Below, in pieces: positions 1 to 10,439 of a stretch of DNA of 64,000 nt. This stretch comes from Effrenium voratum (lineage: Eukaryota; Sar; Dinophyceae; Suessiales; Symbiodiniaceae). The stretch's first letter is position 1, and each line of letters opens with the position of its first letter. The DNA lies in the NCBI GenBank assembly GCA_963377175.1, contig CAUJNA010001724.1:486001-550000 (forward strand), written 5' to 3'. The notes beneath the pieces were generated by a model that saw nothing but the letters and a program-made list of their open reading frames with translations, was not told the origin of the DNA and did no database searches. Both the position numbers and the translations under genes were made by a program.

Positions 1-1049
1 CCCTTGGCAGGGATGATGTTTTCAGGTTGGAAATGTGAGGTTTGATCACGCTGCTAGTTTATGATTAATATGGGGGGACCCGTGAATTTTTTGAGACAAG
101 TGACAAGGGGACGAACTCTATGTTCCCATGTCGTTTGGGACCGCGTATTTTGACGGCTGTGACTATGGGGAGCGATAGAAACGATTCCACTCCCTCCAAA
201 CTTTTTTTTCAGGTTGGTCAGCTTCTGTAAGGCCGAGTGGATTCTACCCCGAACCCTCACCGTTAGATGAAGCTTAGTCCCAAAGCCTGTTCTCTACACG
301 GTTTTGGGTCGGCCCCTGTACTATACCAGGTGATTGTGATTCTTCTGGATTCCAGCGAAGTGGGTGTATCTTTTAAAGGGAGCCTTTGCCTGGGGTGCTT
401 GTCATTTAGAAAAAATATATTTTTTGCAAGCCGGCCAACTAAATCCAACCCTGCCCCCTCTCTGCAAATGGTGTCCGGGCGCTCGGAAGCGTGAGCGCAT
501 GGCTGACCAAATGTGACCAAAAACCCATACAATACTGGGGGAGACGGGTGACTGGGTGACACCCGGCATTTAACTTTTGGGTTGAAATCAAGTTGGGTTT
601 CCCACTAAACCCCCCAAAAAGTGAAGAACTTTTTACAGGGGGGTCGTTGCAACCAAGCATCCGACTCGAAAAACATAGGGAACCCTTCCCCCTCCCCCCT
701 CCCTCGGCGCAAAGCCGAAAATTGAGAGCCAGGCGGCTTCCTCTACGGGCTCATGCACAAGGCTGCGAGAGGGCGTGAGCGCCGCAAAGACGTAGGTGCC
801 CAATTTTTGGGAATACGTAGATTCATTCCCAAAACCCCAGGTCCCTAATCCCTTCCCCCTAAAAAATAAACGAACCCCATTCATAGGTGTCCTTTTTGGT
901 TGTTTTGGTCGAAAAATAGATGGGTTCCCCTGGTTTACCCGGTGGTTTACAGGGCCATCTATTTGCCCTCCAGAACTCAAGCTTGGGCACCCTCCCGGAA
1001 AACTTGGCACCTGAAACAACTATCGGGTCCTTGGGATGGTCTAAACTTC

Positions 1050-1141
1050 TACTCACTTGCCCAAAGCGAATCGGCCTTTGAAATCTTGGTTCCGAAAAGG
1101 TGATCACCTTTCATTTCTGGGTCCGAAGCGGGCAACTGAGC
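1050..1141 (+). repeat. MITE-like family C copy
   Basis: Starts TACTCACTTGCCCAAAGCGA and ends CGGGCAACTGAG. Both ends are present, so this is a near-complete copy. Confidence 0.65.
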
Positions 1142-1560
1142 AGTGGCATGCTACCATATGCCATTTCTTTGTGTCTAGGGCCTGGACTTTTCACATCAGA
1201 GCTCCAATTTTGGCCGTGCTTGGAGATGATATCTTGGTGGAGGCGTTTTTATCGTTTTTTCTTTAACTAACACATCAACTTTTGAACATGGAAACCGCTT
1301 CCTTTTGCCCCAATTTGCAACTTCTATGTGCTTTGAAGTGTCTCAACCAATGTTTTGCCAAAAAACATAAATACTATATTTTTCTCCCTGTGCAGTCCGT
1401 GTTCTCACACCTAGTTTGGATCTGCTTCAGTTTGGGGTTGCCGGCGTTTGTTGTTTTCTCCCTTAAACATCTTTGAACCAGGTTTTTGGGAGTTGTAGAA
1501 GAAGGTGTGCAGGTTTTGCTGCTTTGCTGTAGGGTGTGGCTGGCTCTCGGCCCCACGTTC

Positions 1561-1581
1561 CCGTAGCCATTTTGGCTCAAG
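1561..1581 (+). other. Dinoflagellate spliced-leader relic
   Basis: Exact match to the invariant 21 bases of the 22-nt leader; the degenerate first base is C here. One copy only, with no tandem partial leaders, which suggests one round of mRNA retroposition. Confidence 0.85.
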
Positions 1582-2726
1582 GGAGAGCTTGAGTCAGGCT
1601 GCAGCACACCATCTCTTGTGTCAAGATCAGGAGTCTGTTGCCCGAGAAGCCTGCACAGCAGCTTCAAGCCATGACCTCAAAAGGAGAGGGCTCTGGAGGC
1701 GGCCACGGTGAGAGCAAAAAGGCAGGCAGGAGCCTCATCGGATCTGTTTCGAGGAAACACATGAAGGTCCTCAACAACGCGATAGATAAGGCCGCAGTGG
1801 GAGCTGTCGGAGGAGTGTCCCCGGTTGACTCACCCACGAGCAACATAGACAAGAAGCTCGCAGACACGTCAGAGGTTGAAGTGGGTGCGTGTGTTCAACC
1901 AGAACGGGAGCGGAATTGCCGCCCTCATGGCGCTTCTCTTCTTCTACAACGGGGCGGAGAAGATGGCGGCCTTGTCGATCATCTTGTCTCTCAATCGGCT
2001 GCTGACGGATCAAAACTCGCTGGAGACAACCTTGGGCCTGAGGGCTAACGTCCTAACGATCGCAGAGAAGAGCCTCTTGGAATGCTATGCAGCTGCGTCG
2101 AGCCATATGAACAATACGCTTGCGAGAGCGGACGTCAATGAGGCGAGCATGTTCCTCAGCGAACCACCCACAGGACCGTGTATGTCGGTAGCCATAGCAA
2201 TGCTTTTGCTCATTGCAGCAAAGCAGCAACAGGGATCGACTGCTGTCTCGTACATGCGGAACCGGGCCAATGCGTTCATGAACACGGCTGGCATCGCTTG
2301 CCCGGAGCGCGTGTTGTTCACTCGACTGGCTTTAAACCTCGTAAGTTTCGCGCAGTTGACCCCTGTGGTGCTCGCCCTGAAATTCGCCCTTGCAACCCCG
2401 GGCATGGCGGAACTTCCAACGATATCTGGAGAGTTGACAAGGCTCGCTGCCGGGCTTCATGCTGTCGAGCAGTCGGGTGAGAAGCTCGAGCACGCTCCGC
2501 ATCAGGATCGTCCCTTCTCATCGGGAAGGCTGTGCCACACCTCGCACACATCGGACGACACATTGCGATCGCTGTGGAAGGGAGCCGATGGAACCAAGTG
2601 AAGTTGCCGGGAGGTACAATCCAGTCCGTGATTGACTCGGGGATAGCCGTGTTCGAGCGCACGAGAGACATCCCAAGAGCGGTCGAGGACATGGCCGGAC
2701 ACTGGGTCCTCAGAGGAGGATGAGAA
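1561..2726 (+). pseudogene. Processed retrogene with spliced-leader relic, product unknown
   Basis: The 21 bases at 1561-1581 (CCGTAGCC...GGCTCAAG) are the conserved part of the dinoflagellate spliced leader, trans-spliced onto nuclear mRNA 5' ends. The next bases are GGAG, with no GT donor, so this is not an SL RNA gene. It reads as the 5' end of a reverse-transcribed mRNA put back in the genome. Coding-like sequence follows: an ATG at about 1671 (protein begins MTSKGEGSGGG) in frame to about 1872, then the +1 frame to about 2500 (helical, with hydrophobic stretches near 1930-1990, 2185-2220 and 2325-2400), then back one frame to a stop at 2721-2723. Two frameshifts make it a pseudogene unless they are assembly errors. 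No poly-A tail is visible. I do not recognise the family. The leader and its lack of a donor are seen; the retrogene origin is inferred from the known recycling of trans-spliced cDNAs in dinoflagellates. Confidence 0.62.
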
Positions 2727-3241
2727 ACCGAAGAAGAAGAGGTCAAGCCAGTGAGAGTTTTTGTGGAAATTTGGCGTTGCAAGAGAGGCTTTTTAGGGCG
2801 CTTTTGCCAGACCTAAGCGACTGTCTACTCGTCAAGCTGGGATGAGAACAAGATCTACCTTTGGTTGCCCGGCAAACTTTGCAGCTTTTGCTGGCACGTG
2901 GCTTCTTCTTTTTTAGACAAAGGGCCAGAGAAGGCCGTCAACCTGCCCTTCCGAGCAACTCCGCAGCTTAGTGCGTTAGTGGCAACAACTTGTTGCCTTT
3001 TTCTGCTGCCGGCTTCTTACATTGGTCACTAATTGTGGCGCAGTCACTTGTGACTACTCGAAAGTCATCAAGAAAAGTTTAGGAAGAGCTTCAACACTGG
3101 AGCTAATTGAGCTGCCTATGCTTTCTCCAAGCAACATTTGCATTTGTTGGACTCTGTTTAGTGTGATCCCCCCCCCTTCTGGAAGAGTGGAACCAGTCGG
3201 CGGGACTCTCTTTAGGGAGATCCCGGGGGTCCGGGAGGGGC

Positions 3242-3469
3242 AGTACTTACTTTCGTATTGCCAATTCTACTTTATTGCCAAGGCTGGCTCTCAGATCCCC
3301 AGCACTTACTTTAGTATTGCAAATTCTACTTTCGTATTGCCAAGGCTGGCTCTCAGATCCCCAGTACTTACTTTAGCATTGCCAATTCTACTTTAGTATT
3401 GCCAAGGCTGACTCTCAGATTCCCAGTACTTACTTTAGTATTGCAAATTCTACTTTAGTATTGCCAAGG
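3242..3469 (+). repeat. Tandem repeat, about 62-bp unit, 3.7 copies
   Basis: Units start at 3242, 3301, 3363 and 3425 with AGTACTTACTTT or AGCACTTACTTT and end in CTCAGATCCCC. Unit lengths are 59, 62 and 62 bp plus a partial unit. Each unit contains two internal versions of TTAGTATTGCCAA, so the array itself grew from a shorter duplication. No coding potential. Confidence 0.85.
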
Positions 3470-3477
3470 GTCGTTTT

Positions 3478-3640
3478 TTCAGCAACCCCCGAAACCAGTT
3501 GGACACTAAAGAGGACCCCAAAACAGTCGCATTAAAGAGGATCTGGGCCTCTTGTGGGCACCCCCCTTTGTGCGACTGTTTGCCCGCACTTTTTTGCAAA
3601 GAAGCTATCTTAAATTGATGGTTTGGGAACAACTTGCAAA
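3478..3640 (+). repeat. Local direct duplication, copy 1
   Basis: Starts TTTTCAGCAACCCCCGAAAC and runs to about GGTTTGGGAACAAC. It is repeated with about 90% identity at 3738-3898, about 260 bp downstream. It follows directly on the 62-bp tandem array. Confidence 0.8.
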
Positions 3641-3737
3641 ATCGATTTCCTAGATGTCAGGCCTTTAGCCTTTGAGCTGGGGATAGCTTAGGATGCGTCC
3701 CCTTCTTTAAAAGTAAAAGGCTGAGGCTTTGGTTTTC

Positions 3738-3898
3738 AGTTTTCAGCAACCCCGAAACCACTGGACACTAAAGAGGACCCCAAAACAATCGCATTAAAGA
3801 GGATTTGGGCCTCTTGTGGGCACCCCCCCTTTGTGTGACTGTTTGCCCGCACTTTTTTGTAAAGAAGTTGTCTTAAATTTGATGGTTTGGGGACCACT
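3738..3898 (+). repeat. Local direct duplication, copy 2
   Basis: Second copy of the unit at 3478-3640. Small indels and substitutions (for example TTGTAAAG for TTGCAAAG) show the duplication is not recent. Confidence 0.8.
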
Positions 3899-5479
3899 TC
3901 AAGACCTGAGCCCGAGCAAATCCAGAAAGCGAAGAAAGAAGCTCTGCGTTTTTTTTGAATTTTTGGGGGGACACAAAAAAACTTGCCACAATAGAGAACC
4001 CGTAAAACAGTCACAGGACTCTGGATTAGGAAAAAGTTTTCTACAATAGCGAGCACTATTACTAAAGGAGGTCCAACATTAGTGGGCAGACAACAAGTCG
4101 TGGCTGTGGGGGGCATTGGTAAGTTGTTGCCGGTGATGGAGGCGTTACTTCGATGATGTTGGCGTTTAGGTTTTGTGTGGTTTTGGGTTGTGTTTATTTG
4201 TAGTAGGGGGCTGCAAGGAACAGTTTTTTTGGCAAGTCCACATCAGTTTTGGTTAAGTTTCGTTTGCGAGCCCTTTCAGCTAAAACAACAGAATTCCGCA
4301 GCCTGCAATCCTTCAAAGGCAGACATGTGGCGTGTGTTCTCCTCTTGGCAATCTCGTGAACTTGTTCCTTGCCCCATATTGGCACCCACGTGGGTGCCGC
4401 GGTTTTCAAAGGCCAATTTACCGAGGTTTCCGGACCAGGGATACACCTTAAAAAAATGCGGTGCATGTAGAATCCCTTTATCAAGGGTTCAACTCAAGCC
4501 ACCAATCCAAAAAGCGTCACCTGCCTGAAAATTACTATCCTTTGAGGAAGCTTGTTCATTCAGGTCAGACTTATGGCCTCAGGCTGATGTTGACAGCTGC
4601 GTGCAGCTGGCGCTCTACTGCCCATGCTCTCAGAAGTCTTTTGCTCGCAGACCTTCTGGGCTAAGGCAATCCTTAATCCTTGGGCGGGGCTGGTTCCTAA
4701 GGATTTCAAGAAGTTGAGCCAATCTGGAAGCAGATTCTGAAGAGGTTCCCTTGGTTTTCACCAATCGTTCATGCGGCCTTAGAAAGCAGCCCGTTGGTTC
4801 CCAAAGGATTTGGTCTCCGTGGTTGCTCGGGACGTGATTCGGATGTAAGCCTGACTTCCCAGAGTCCGTGTGGGAGGTTTCCTTCGGGGCGGTTGTTGGG
4901 CTGGCTGCGATTGCCAGAGGAATTCTCCGGCCTTGACATGGGTGTTGGTCATCCATGTATCCAGAGAGGCCGGCAATTAGTCATGAACCACTTGAGGAAA
5001 AAACGGTAGGGCACGAAATCAGTTCGGAATGGATTTTTGCAATCCGGGTTTCTTCAGGCCCTCGATTCCATAGAAATTGACTGGGCGACCTGCTTCTAGC
5101 TCAGGCAACAGGATTTGCCAAGTTACTAAGTTCTAGGATTTGATTTCCCCATTCTTTTCCGCCATGGTTCTTTTCCACCATGGTTCTTTTCCAAAACCCG
5201 GATCCGTTTCCCTGAGTTTTTTAAGGTTTCCTGAAAAGAAACACGGATCCTCGGGAAGAACCATGGTTCTGAAACAAAACCCCGCTGATTCCTTCTGGGT
5301 TTTTGATTTGTTTCTCAAAAGAAGGACAGAACGGAAATAGAAGCTTCCCCTAGACAAGTGGTTGGCTTATTGCATGCCCCGAAGGTGTGCCACTCTCTCA
5401 GGTGCCAGCGTGGCAGTGCAACGCACCGGTCCAGGTGCGACGCCTCGACTTTTCAGTCGGGTGCCAAACATATAGTTCT

Positions 5480-5584
5480 TACATTTGCTGAAGTGTTTTT
5501 TCCCCCGCCCTGCTGGTTTTAAAGGGAATCTTTCACTACTGGACGTATTTTCACATTTTCCCAGGGGGCGAAAACGCCAATGGC
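5480..5584 (+). repeat. MITE/introner-like family A copy
   Basis: ACATTTGCTGAAG at the left and GGCGAAAACGCCAATGG at the right. The only copy in the left 20 kb, far from any recognised exon. Confidence 0.7.
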
Positions 5585-8517
5585 AGTAGTTCTTCGATTG
5601 GACGGTCTTCGGCAGGGAAACCCCGGGAAACCCCCCACTGCCCCCAAAGGCCCACCGTTTTTTCATTCTGGAGGCCCAATTGATACAGAATGCTTACCTC
5701 TTAAAAACACAAAACGTTTCTCAACTTTTTGGGTAACATGGGCTATATGTCTGTAAAAGATTAAATTCCCCAGGGCTTGGAGTTTTAAGGGATAAGAAAA
5801 ATGGATGACCTTACTGCGGCTGGTTGAAATCGAAATCCATTTCGATGTCACTGCCGTTCAGAAACCCAACGGTTCCTGATTCAATTCCACCACGTGAACA
5901 CCAAGACACGTTGTGGTTTCAACCATGGTTTTTGAATTGGATTTCGTCCATCCACAGTATGATTGGGAAACCAAGGTTTCCCAGTGTCTCTAAAGGCCCA
6001 CCGCAAGTTATCCCTTGGGGGGGGGACACGTTGTGAGAACCCCTGGCAGCGGTGAATCATGCACAAAAAGCGTGAGGTTTGTTTAAACTCCCCCCTCCCC
6101 CGTGTTGGTGTGTGTGTGTGCAACCTATGTGCTTTGAACATATGGACCATATGGATATGTGTCAAAAATTGGGACCCTCCCAAAATGGTGACTCCGTTTG
6201 GGGTTTTCCCTTTGCGCTTCCTGAAATTCGCAGCCCAAAGGCACGCACCCCGAGAGGCTTTGGGCAACCATTTTAGAGAAACAGTTTAGACTTGTCTTGC
6301 TGGTGCGATCGGCAGGGAATGAGGGAATGACCCCCAAAAAAAGCACAACAACTGGTGGTTTCAACTTCAAGGGGACCAAAGCCAGAGTTCATTCAACCAT
6401 CATTCAACCACATTCACCACTGATCGCAGCAAGTTGGCTGCAGGCCAATCCACTCAAGCGAGTGAATTTGCCCGAGCCAATCTCCCGCCAGGCTTCTCCT
6501 TCAAGGACAAGCCCAGCCTCAAGTTGGCCTGAAGCCGCAGGCGCGCTCGAAACCATGCCGGTTTCTCACCACCAAAGGTGTTGATTTCAACAGAGACCAG
6601 CAATCCTTTTGGAGGGATCCTGAATTTTGAGACACGCTCAAACGGGCCTTGAATTCGTTCGATCGACACGGCCCATGTCTCCGATCTATGGAGTTCTACG
6701 AGTGAGGTGTGCCGTCGTTTCCGGTCTTTCTTCAGATGTTTGCGGCAGCGAGCCTTGGTTCGACATTCACCAGCTCCTTGTCGGAAGGAACGCTTTTGGA
6801 CGGGTCCCTCAAGGCAGCACAGAAGACCAAGGTCCAAAAAGGGGGCCCGGGGCCAACTTGAGGCTTCGGAAACAGGTTTGGACTGCATGAGTCGAGTTTG
6901 GCGTGCCTTCGAAATGTCGAACACTTGATCGCTTGGAAATGTAGGCCAGGGTCAGTGCATGGCAGGTGGTTTGACTTGCTTCAGCCTTTGGGGATGCTTG
7001 CGGATTTGTTCTCCACGAACTGTCCAAAATGATGGACGATGAGTGGCCGGAAAGGACAAACCAACATGCGGTTGCATCTGCTGCGATGTTCTGCGCTTGC
7101 TGTTCTGTGTGTCAACAATACTAAATGAAAAAAACAACTTGGCCCAAGTCAGTCTGACTGTTTGGGCCTCCACTCGCTTTACTCTCCAATGTCCAATGGG
7201 CTGCCACTCTGCCTTTGAAACCGTTGGGCAAACTGAACAGGCCATGCATTTCGATTGGGGGGCCGGGCATTTTGACTCGAATGAAGTTGTCCGGGAATTG
7301 AAACCTTCAAGCTTTAACATCGTATGGCTTTCTTTACTGCATCTCAACTCCTGCCGAGTGAATAACACCCCTTCCTGTTACCTTACGTAGCCGTCAAGAT
7401 TGAGATGAATCTAAAGGGTACATGCAAACCCACGTTCCCCGATCTATGTGTCTGGTCCTGGTGTGAGTGTCTTTGGTCCAGATATGGAACAGATTACCAA
7501 TGCAAAAACCAAGCGAACTCAACAGCAACGGCAAGGTGCAGATCAATGGCTCGGAATTTTCGGGGCAAACTGGAAAAGGAAGGCAACACATCAGGAAGAA
7601 ACACAGCGTCAACAGGAGGGATTGAGCCACAGTTTTTAGGTTTTGAAGCTTCAGGCTGCAGAATACGAAAGGGCAAAACGTGCCCCAGCAAGCGACCCCA
7701 AACAGTGGGTCAAAAACAAAATTTGAGACCGGAATCCAGCCAGAGACACCATCACAACACGGGAACTCCACGGGAATCTGGGCGCATAGCAAGAGCCAAT
7801 GCTGCAGGACGCACCGAAAGGCATCCGCAGGGTCGTGAAGGCTTCCATGGACCTGAGAATATGTTTTTCCCCACCCGACAGGAAGGGGTTGTTAGATTTT
7901 ATGTTGGAATCCGCGTTTGCGATGCTTCTACACCACGCCCCCACCCAGTATCCCGCCAGAGCAGCTCGCCAGTGGATCCCGCCGAGTATCCCGCCAGAGG
8001 TAACATGAAGGTAGCTGCAGCCCCCTGTCTTGCTGTGCAGAATGTCCTGAAATGACCGCAAAGGGTCTCTAGAAGGTCTTGCACATGCTCTTCAATCAGG
8101 GGTCTTCTGAAAGCTCCCGGCGAAAGAGGATCTCCCTTGGAAAAGAGGTTCCGCGCAAGACGTCTCTGAGAGAGCTTCTACTAAGGTTTCAAGTAGAAAG
8201 TCCTGGATCTCTTGGCAAGATCTGTGTGCAGGATCTCCGGGACAGTTCTCTACAAGTTCTTTCTTCAGGTTCTGCAGAGGGCATCCCCCACAAGATCCTC
8301 CTGGCATCAAATTGGGGGCTGTCTTGCTGATTTCCCCGTGTTGCAGGCAAACCCGGGGGACGGGGATAGTTTGAAGTAGTAGTTTTTGCAAATTATCTTC
8401 GCAAGCGTTTTTCCCAAGAGCTATGATCTATGCAAGCTCGCGTTGCGAGCTCCTCTTTGCGAGCTTTCGGAAAACATGCGGAGGTTGAGTGTTTTCCCGA
8501 GCCACAAACGAAGCAAC

Positions 8518-8522
8518 GATTG
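8518..8522 (+). repeat. Target-site duplication (5') of the copia element
   Basis: GATTG directly precedes the 5' LTR and recurs directly after the 3' LTR at 21247-21251. A 5-bp duplication is what a copia-type integrase makes. Confidence 0.9.
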
Positions 8523-8684
8523 TGTAGTTTGTAACGTGATGCATTTATCAACCATGTAAAACCCCAATGCATGAATGTCTCACTTGCGCAGTCTCATCAT
8601 TACGACTGCGTATGGCTCAAGGAAAAAGCGCGCTGAGTACAGGGTTCATTTGTGACCCTTCCCGGTTGTTTAACCTGTTCTATA
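8523..8684 (+). repeat. 5' LTR, 162 bp
   Basis: Runs from TGTAGTTTG to GTTCTATA, with imperfect terminal inversion TGTAG/CTATA. It is identical to 21085-21246 at every base. It contains TGGCTCAAG at 8613-8621, the last 9 bases of the spliced leader, which may be chance. Confidence 0.95.
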
Positions 8685-8697
8685 GGTTATCAGCCGC
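8685..8697 (+). promoter_or_regulatory. Candidate primer-binding site
   Basis: GGTTATCAGCCGC follows the LTR directly. It resembles the TGGTATCAG-type sites that copia elements use to pair with initiator methionine tRNA, with one inserted T. Position is right; the tRNA match is inferred. Confidence 0.4.
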
Positions 8698-8726
8698 AAG
8701 CGGCTCTTTGTACAGAGTTGTACGCC

Positions 8727-10439
8727 ATGGATGGCGACCCTGGACTACCCCATACCGAGGCGCGTCCCACACCTGATGAGCCCGCAGGCGATGAAGACGC
8801 CTCGCAATATGAACCGACTAGTCGAGCAAACTCCCAAGTGGCCAGGGAGCTCATCAGGAAGGGACAGGCACTGAGCAGTCAGGGCCCCGAATCACTTCGA
8901 TCTCGGAGTGACCGTGGGAGGACTGGGCGGTCTGGTGCTCGATCTCCTTCACCTGTTGGATCAGATCGGCATCGGCATGGTGACATCGTCATGTACGACC
9001 CCCAGACCGATCTCGCAAGGGGAAACCCTATGCCACAGTCCATGAATCAGTTCAACCAACATGTTGCAAACGTCCACCTCGATCCTTCGATGACGATCAA
9101 CCAGGACGTGACGAACTATCAGCAGATCAACGCTACCCAGAACAATGCCCAATTCAACCAGTTCGTGAATCAGGACACCGGTCCCATGGTCGCCCAGATG
9201 GCGGAGGCAAGGCATGGTGAGATTATTGCCGGACTTCAAAGCCAATCGGAGGCCATGAGACGCGAGATTCAAATGAATGCGGAGCAGCGTGTGAACACCA
9301 TGAAATCGGAAAGAGAAGCCGAGATGAAGTACCAAAACGCCATGAACACGATCAGCGAGCAGGAGAAGCAGATCAGGGAGCTAAGGGCTATGGTCGAGCA
9401 GATGATGCAAAATCAGCAGCAACCGCCTGCTCAACCTGCTCCAGCCCCTGCGCCTCCCGTTCAGCAGGCACCAGCTACCCCCTTGGCTATCCCGACCGTT
9501 CCTTTGGCTGCATCTCCACCCGGACTTTCGAATGCTTCCTCGCACAGTTGGACGAAGGTCGGGAGCGACCCCTACGGCAAAGACGGATCCGTTCCCGCCG
9601 GGGCCGTGGACGATGCTGCTACCGGAGACGGTTGGCCTTGCGATGACGGTGATGGTGGAAATGACAAGGACAAGAAAAAGAAGAAGAAGAAGAAAAAGAA
9701 GAAGGACCGTAGCCGACGCCGGCGACGAGATCCATCATCTTCTCCCTCGTCATCTTCGTCATCAACTTCTACTGCATCGGATGAATCCTTTCGACGAAAG
9801 CTACTGAAGCACTTAGGTAATTCGAGCGATCCGACAGCGGAACGCGTTCGTGTAAAGGAGGGTGACAGAATTCAGATTCCCCGATTCCCGAAGCCCGAAC
9901 AGTACCGTAATTGGAGGATCAAAGTTAGGGATGCTGTTGTTGCTACTTCCGACCAACCCGAAAAGGCATTTGAGTGGATTGAGGCAACTTGGATCCCAGG
10001 TCAAACTGTTGAAGTCCTTCGTGATTCAGGAATGTTTGTCCATCTTGATGCAAAGCTGGCATCGGCGTTGACGAATATTTTGGAGGGCGACCTCGCGCGG
10101 CAAGTCGACATTTTCAAAGAACAAGAAGCAAAGGAGAAACGCTACGCGAGGGGGCGCCAAATTCTTTTGATGATTCACAAGCACTTCAGCACGAACATCA
10201 AACATGGTGCAATTTACGACTTTGAGGACTTGCTCTCTGTCCAGCTCATCAACGAGGACCTCAAGAACTTCATGACAAGATGGGACACGGTCATCGCTGG
10301 AATGGGCAATGAGCAGAATGAGAAGACCCTTGAAGCGCTGTTCCACCGCCAGATTCGAAAGTTTCGCCTCTCAGTCATGATCTCAATGAGTATGAGCGGG
10401 CTGAGGAAGGGACGGAAAAGCACTCCTATAAATTCCTGA
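8727..10439 (+). CDS. gag: Gag (nucleocapsid polyprotein)
   Basis: About 570 aa from the ATG at 8727, which has purine-rich context GCCATGG and lies 43 bp after the LTR; an upstream GTG in the LTR is less likely. Order seen: charged disordered N-terminus; Q/N-rich stretch (about aa 100-150); coiled coil with heptads (about aa 158-232); proline/alanine-rich linker; a run of 12 lysines (about aa 315) and an arginine block, then a serine run, likely RNA-binding; and an alpha-helical capsid-like domain (about aa 375-570) with the FPKPEQYRNWRIKVRDAV motif of copia gag. The ORF ends 30-35 codons early: the conserved continuation (EYERAEEGTEKHSYKFL) is in the -1 frame from about 10376. Expected role: forms the particle that packages element RNA. 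Confidence 0.85.
   Translation: MDGDPGLPHTEARPTPDEPAGDEDASQYEPTSRANSQVARELIRKGQALSSQGPESLRSRSDRGRTGRSGARSPSPVGSDRHRHGDIVMYDPQTDLARGNPMPQSMNQFNQHVANVHLDPSMTINQDVTNYQQINATQNNAQFNQFVNQDTGPMVAQMAEARHGEIIAGLQSQSEAMRREIQMNAEQRVNTMKSEREAEMKYQNAMNTISEQEKQIRELRAMVEQMMQNQQQPPAQPAPAPAPPVQQAPATPLAIPTVPLAASPPGLSNASSHSWTKVGSDPYGKDGSVPAGAVDDAATGDGWPCDDGDGGNDKDKKKKKKKKKKKDRSRRRRRDPSSSPSSSSSSTSTASDESFRRKLLKHLGNSSDPTAERVRVKEGDRIQIPRFPKPEQYRNWRIKVRDAVVATSDQPEKAFEWIEATWIPGQTVEVLRDSGMFVHLDAKLASALTNILEGDLARQVDIFKEQEAKEKRYARGRQILLMIHKHFSTNIKHGAIYDFEDLLSVQLINEDLKNFMTRWDTVIAGMGNEQNEKTLEALFHRQIRKFRLSVMISMSMSGLRKGRKSTPINS

Larger units (their letters stand above)
2727..8517. other. Non-coding, repeat-derived stretch
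   Basis: Apart from the tandem array, the duplication and one family A copy, no convincing gene is visible. Short frames at 6454-6924 (minus) and 7799-8008 (plus) look mildly protein-like but have no motif or splice support. At about 5150-5275 a foldback element pairs GGTTCTTTTCC with GGAAGAACCATGG; relatives lie at 57335-57425 and 58045-58140. Confidence 0.5.

Noticed and set aside
1561..1581. SL RNA gene
   Set aside because: The leader is followed by GGAG instead of a GT donor and no Sm-site-type downstream sequence is seen.
7405..8055. Overlapping plus and minus ORFs (216 and 136 codons)
   Set aside because: Neither shows a domain; composition does not favour one strand. Left unannotated.
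8961..9335. Minus-strand ORF of 124 codons opposite gag
   Set aside because: Shadow of the Q/N-rich and coiled-coil part of gag; no independent motif.
10334..10439. Programmed -1 frameshift at the gag-pol overlap
   Set aside because: The overlap has no slippery heptamer, and conserved Gag sequence itself crosses the shift, so a small deletion or error is likelier.
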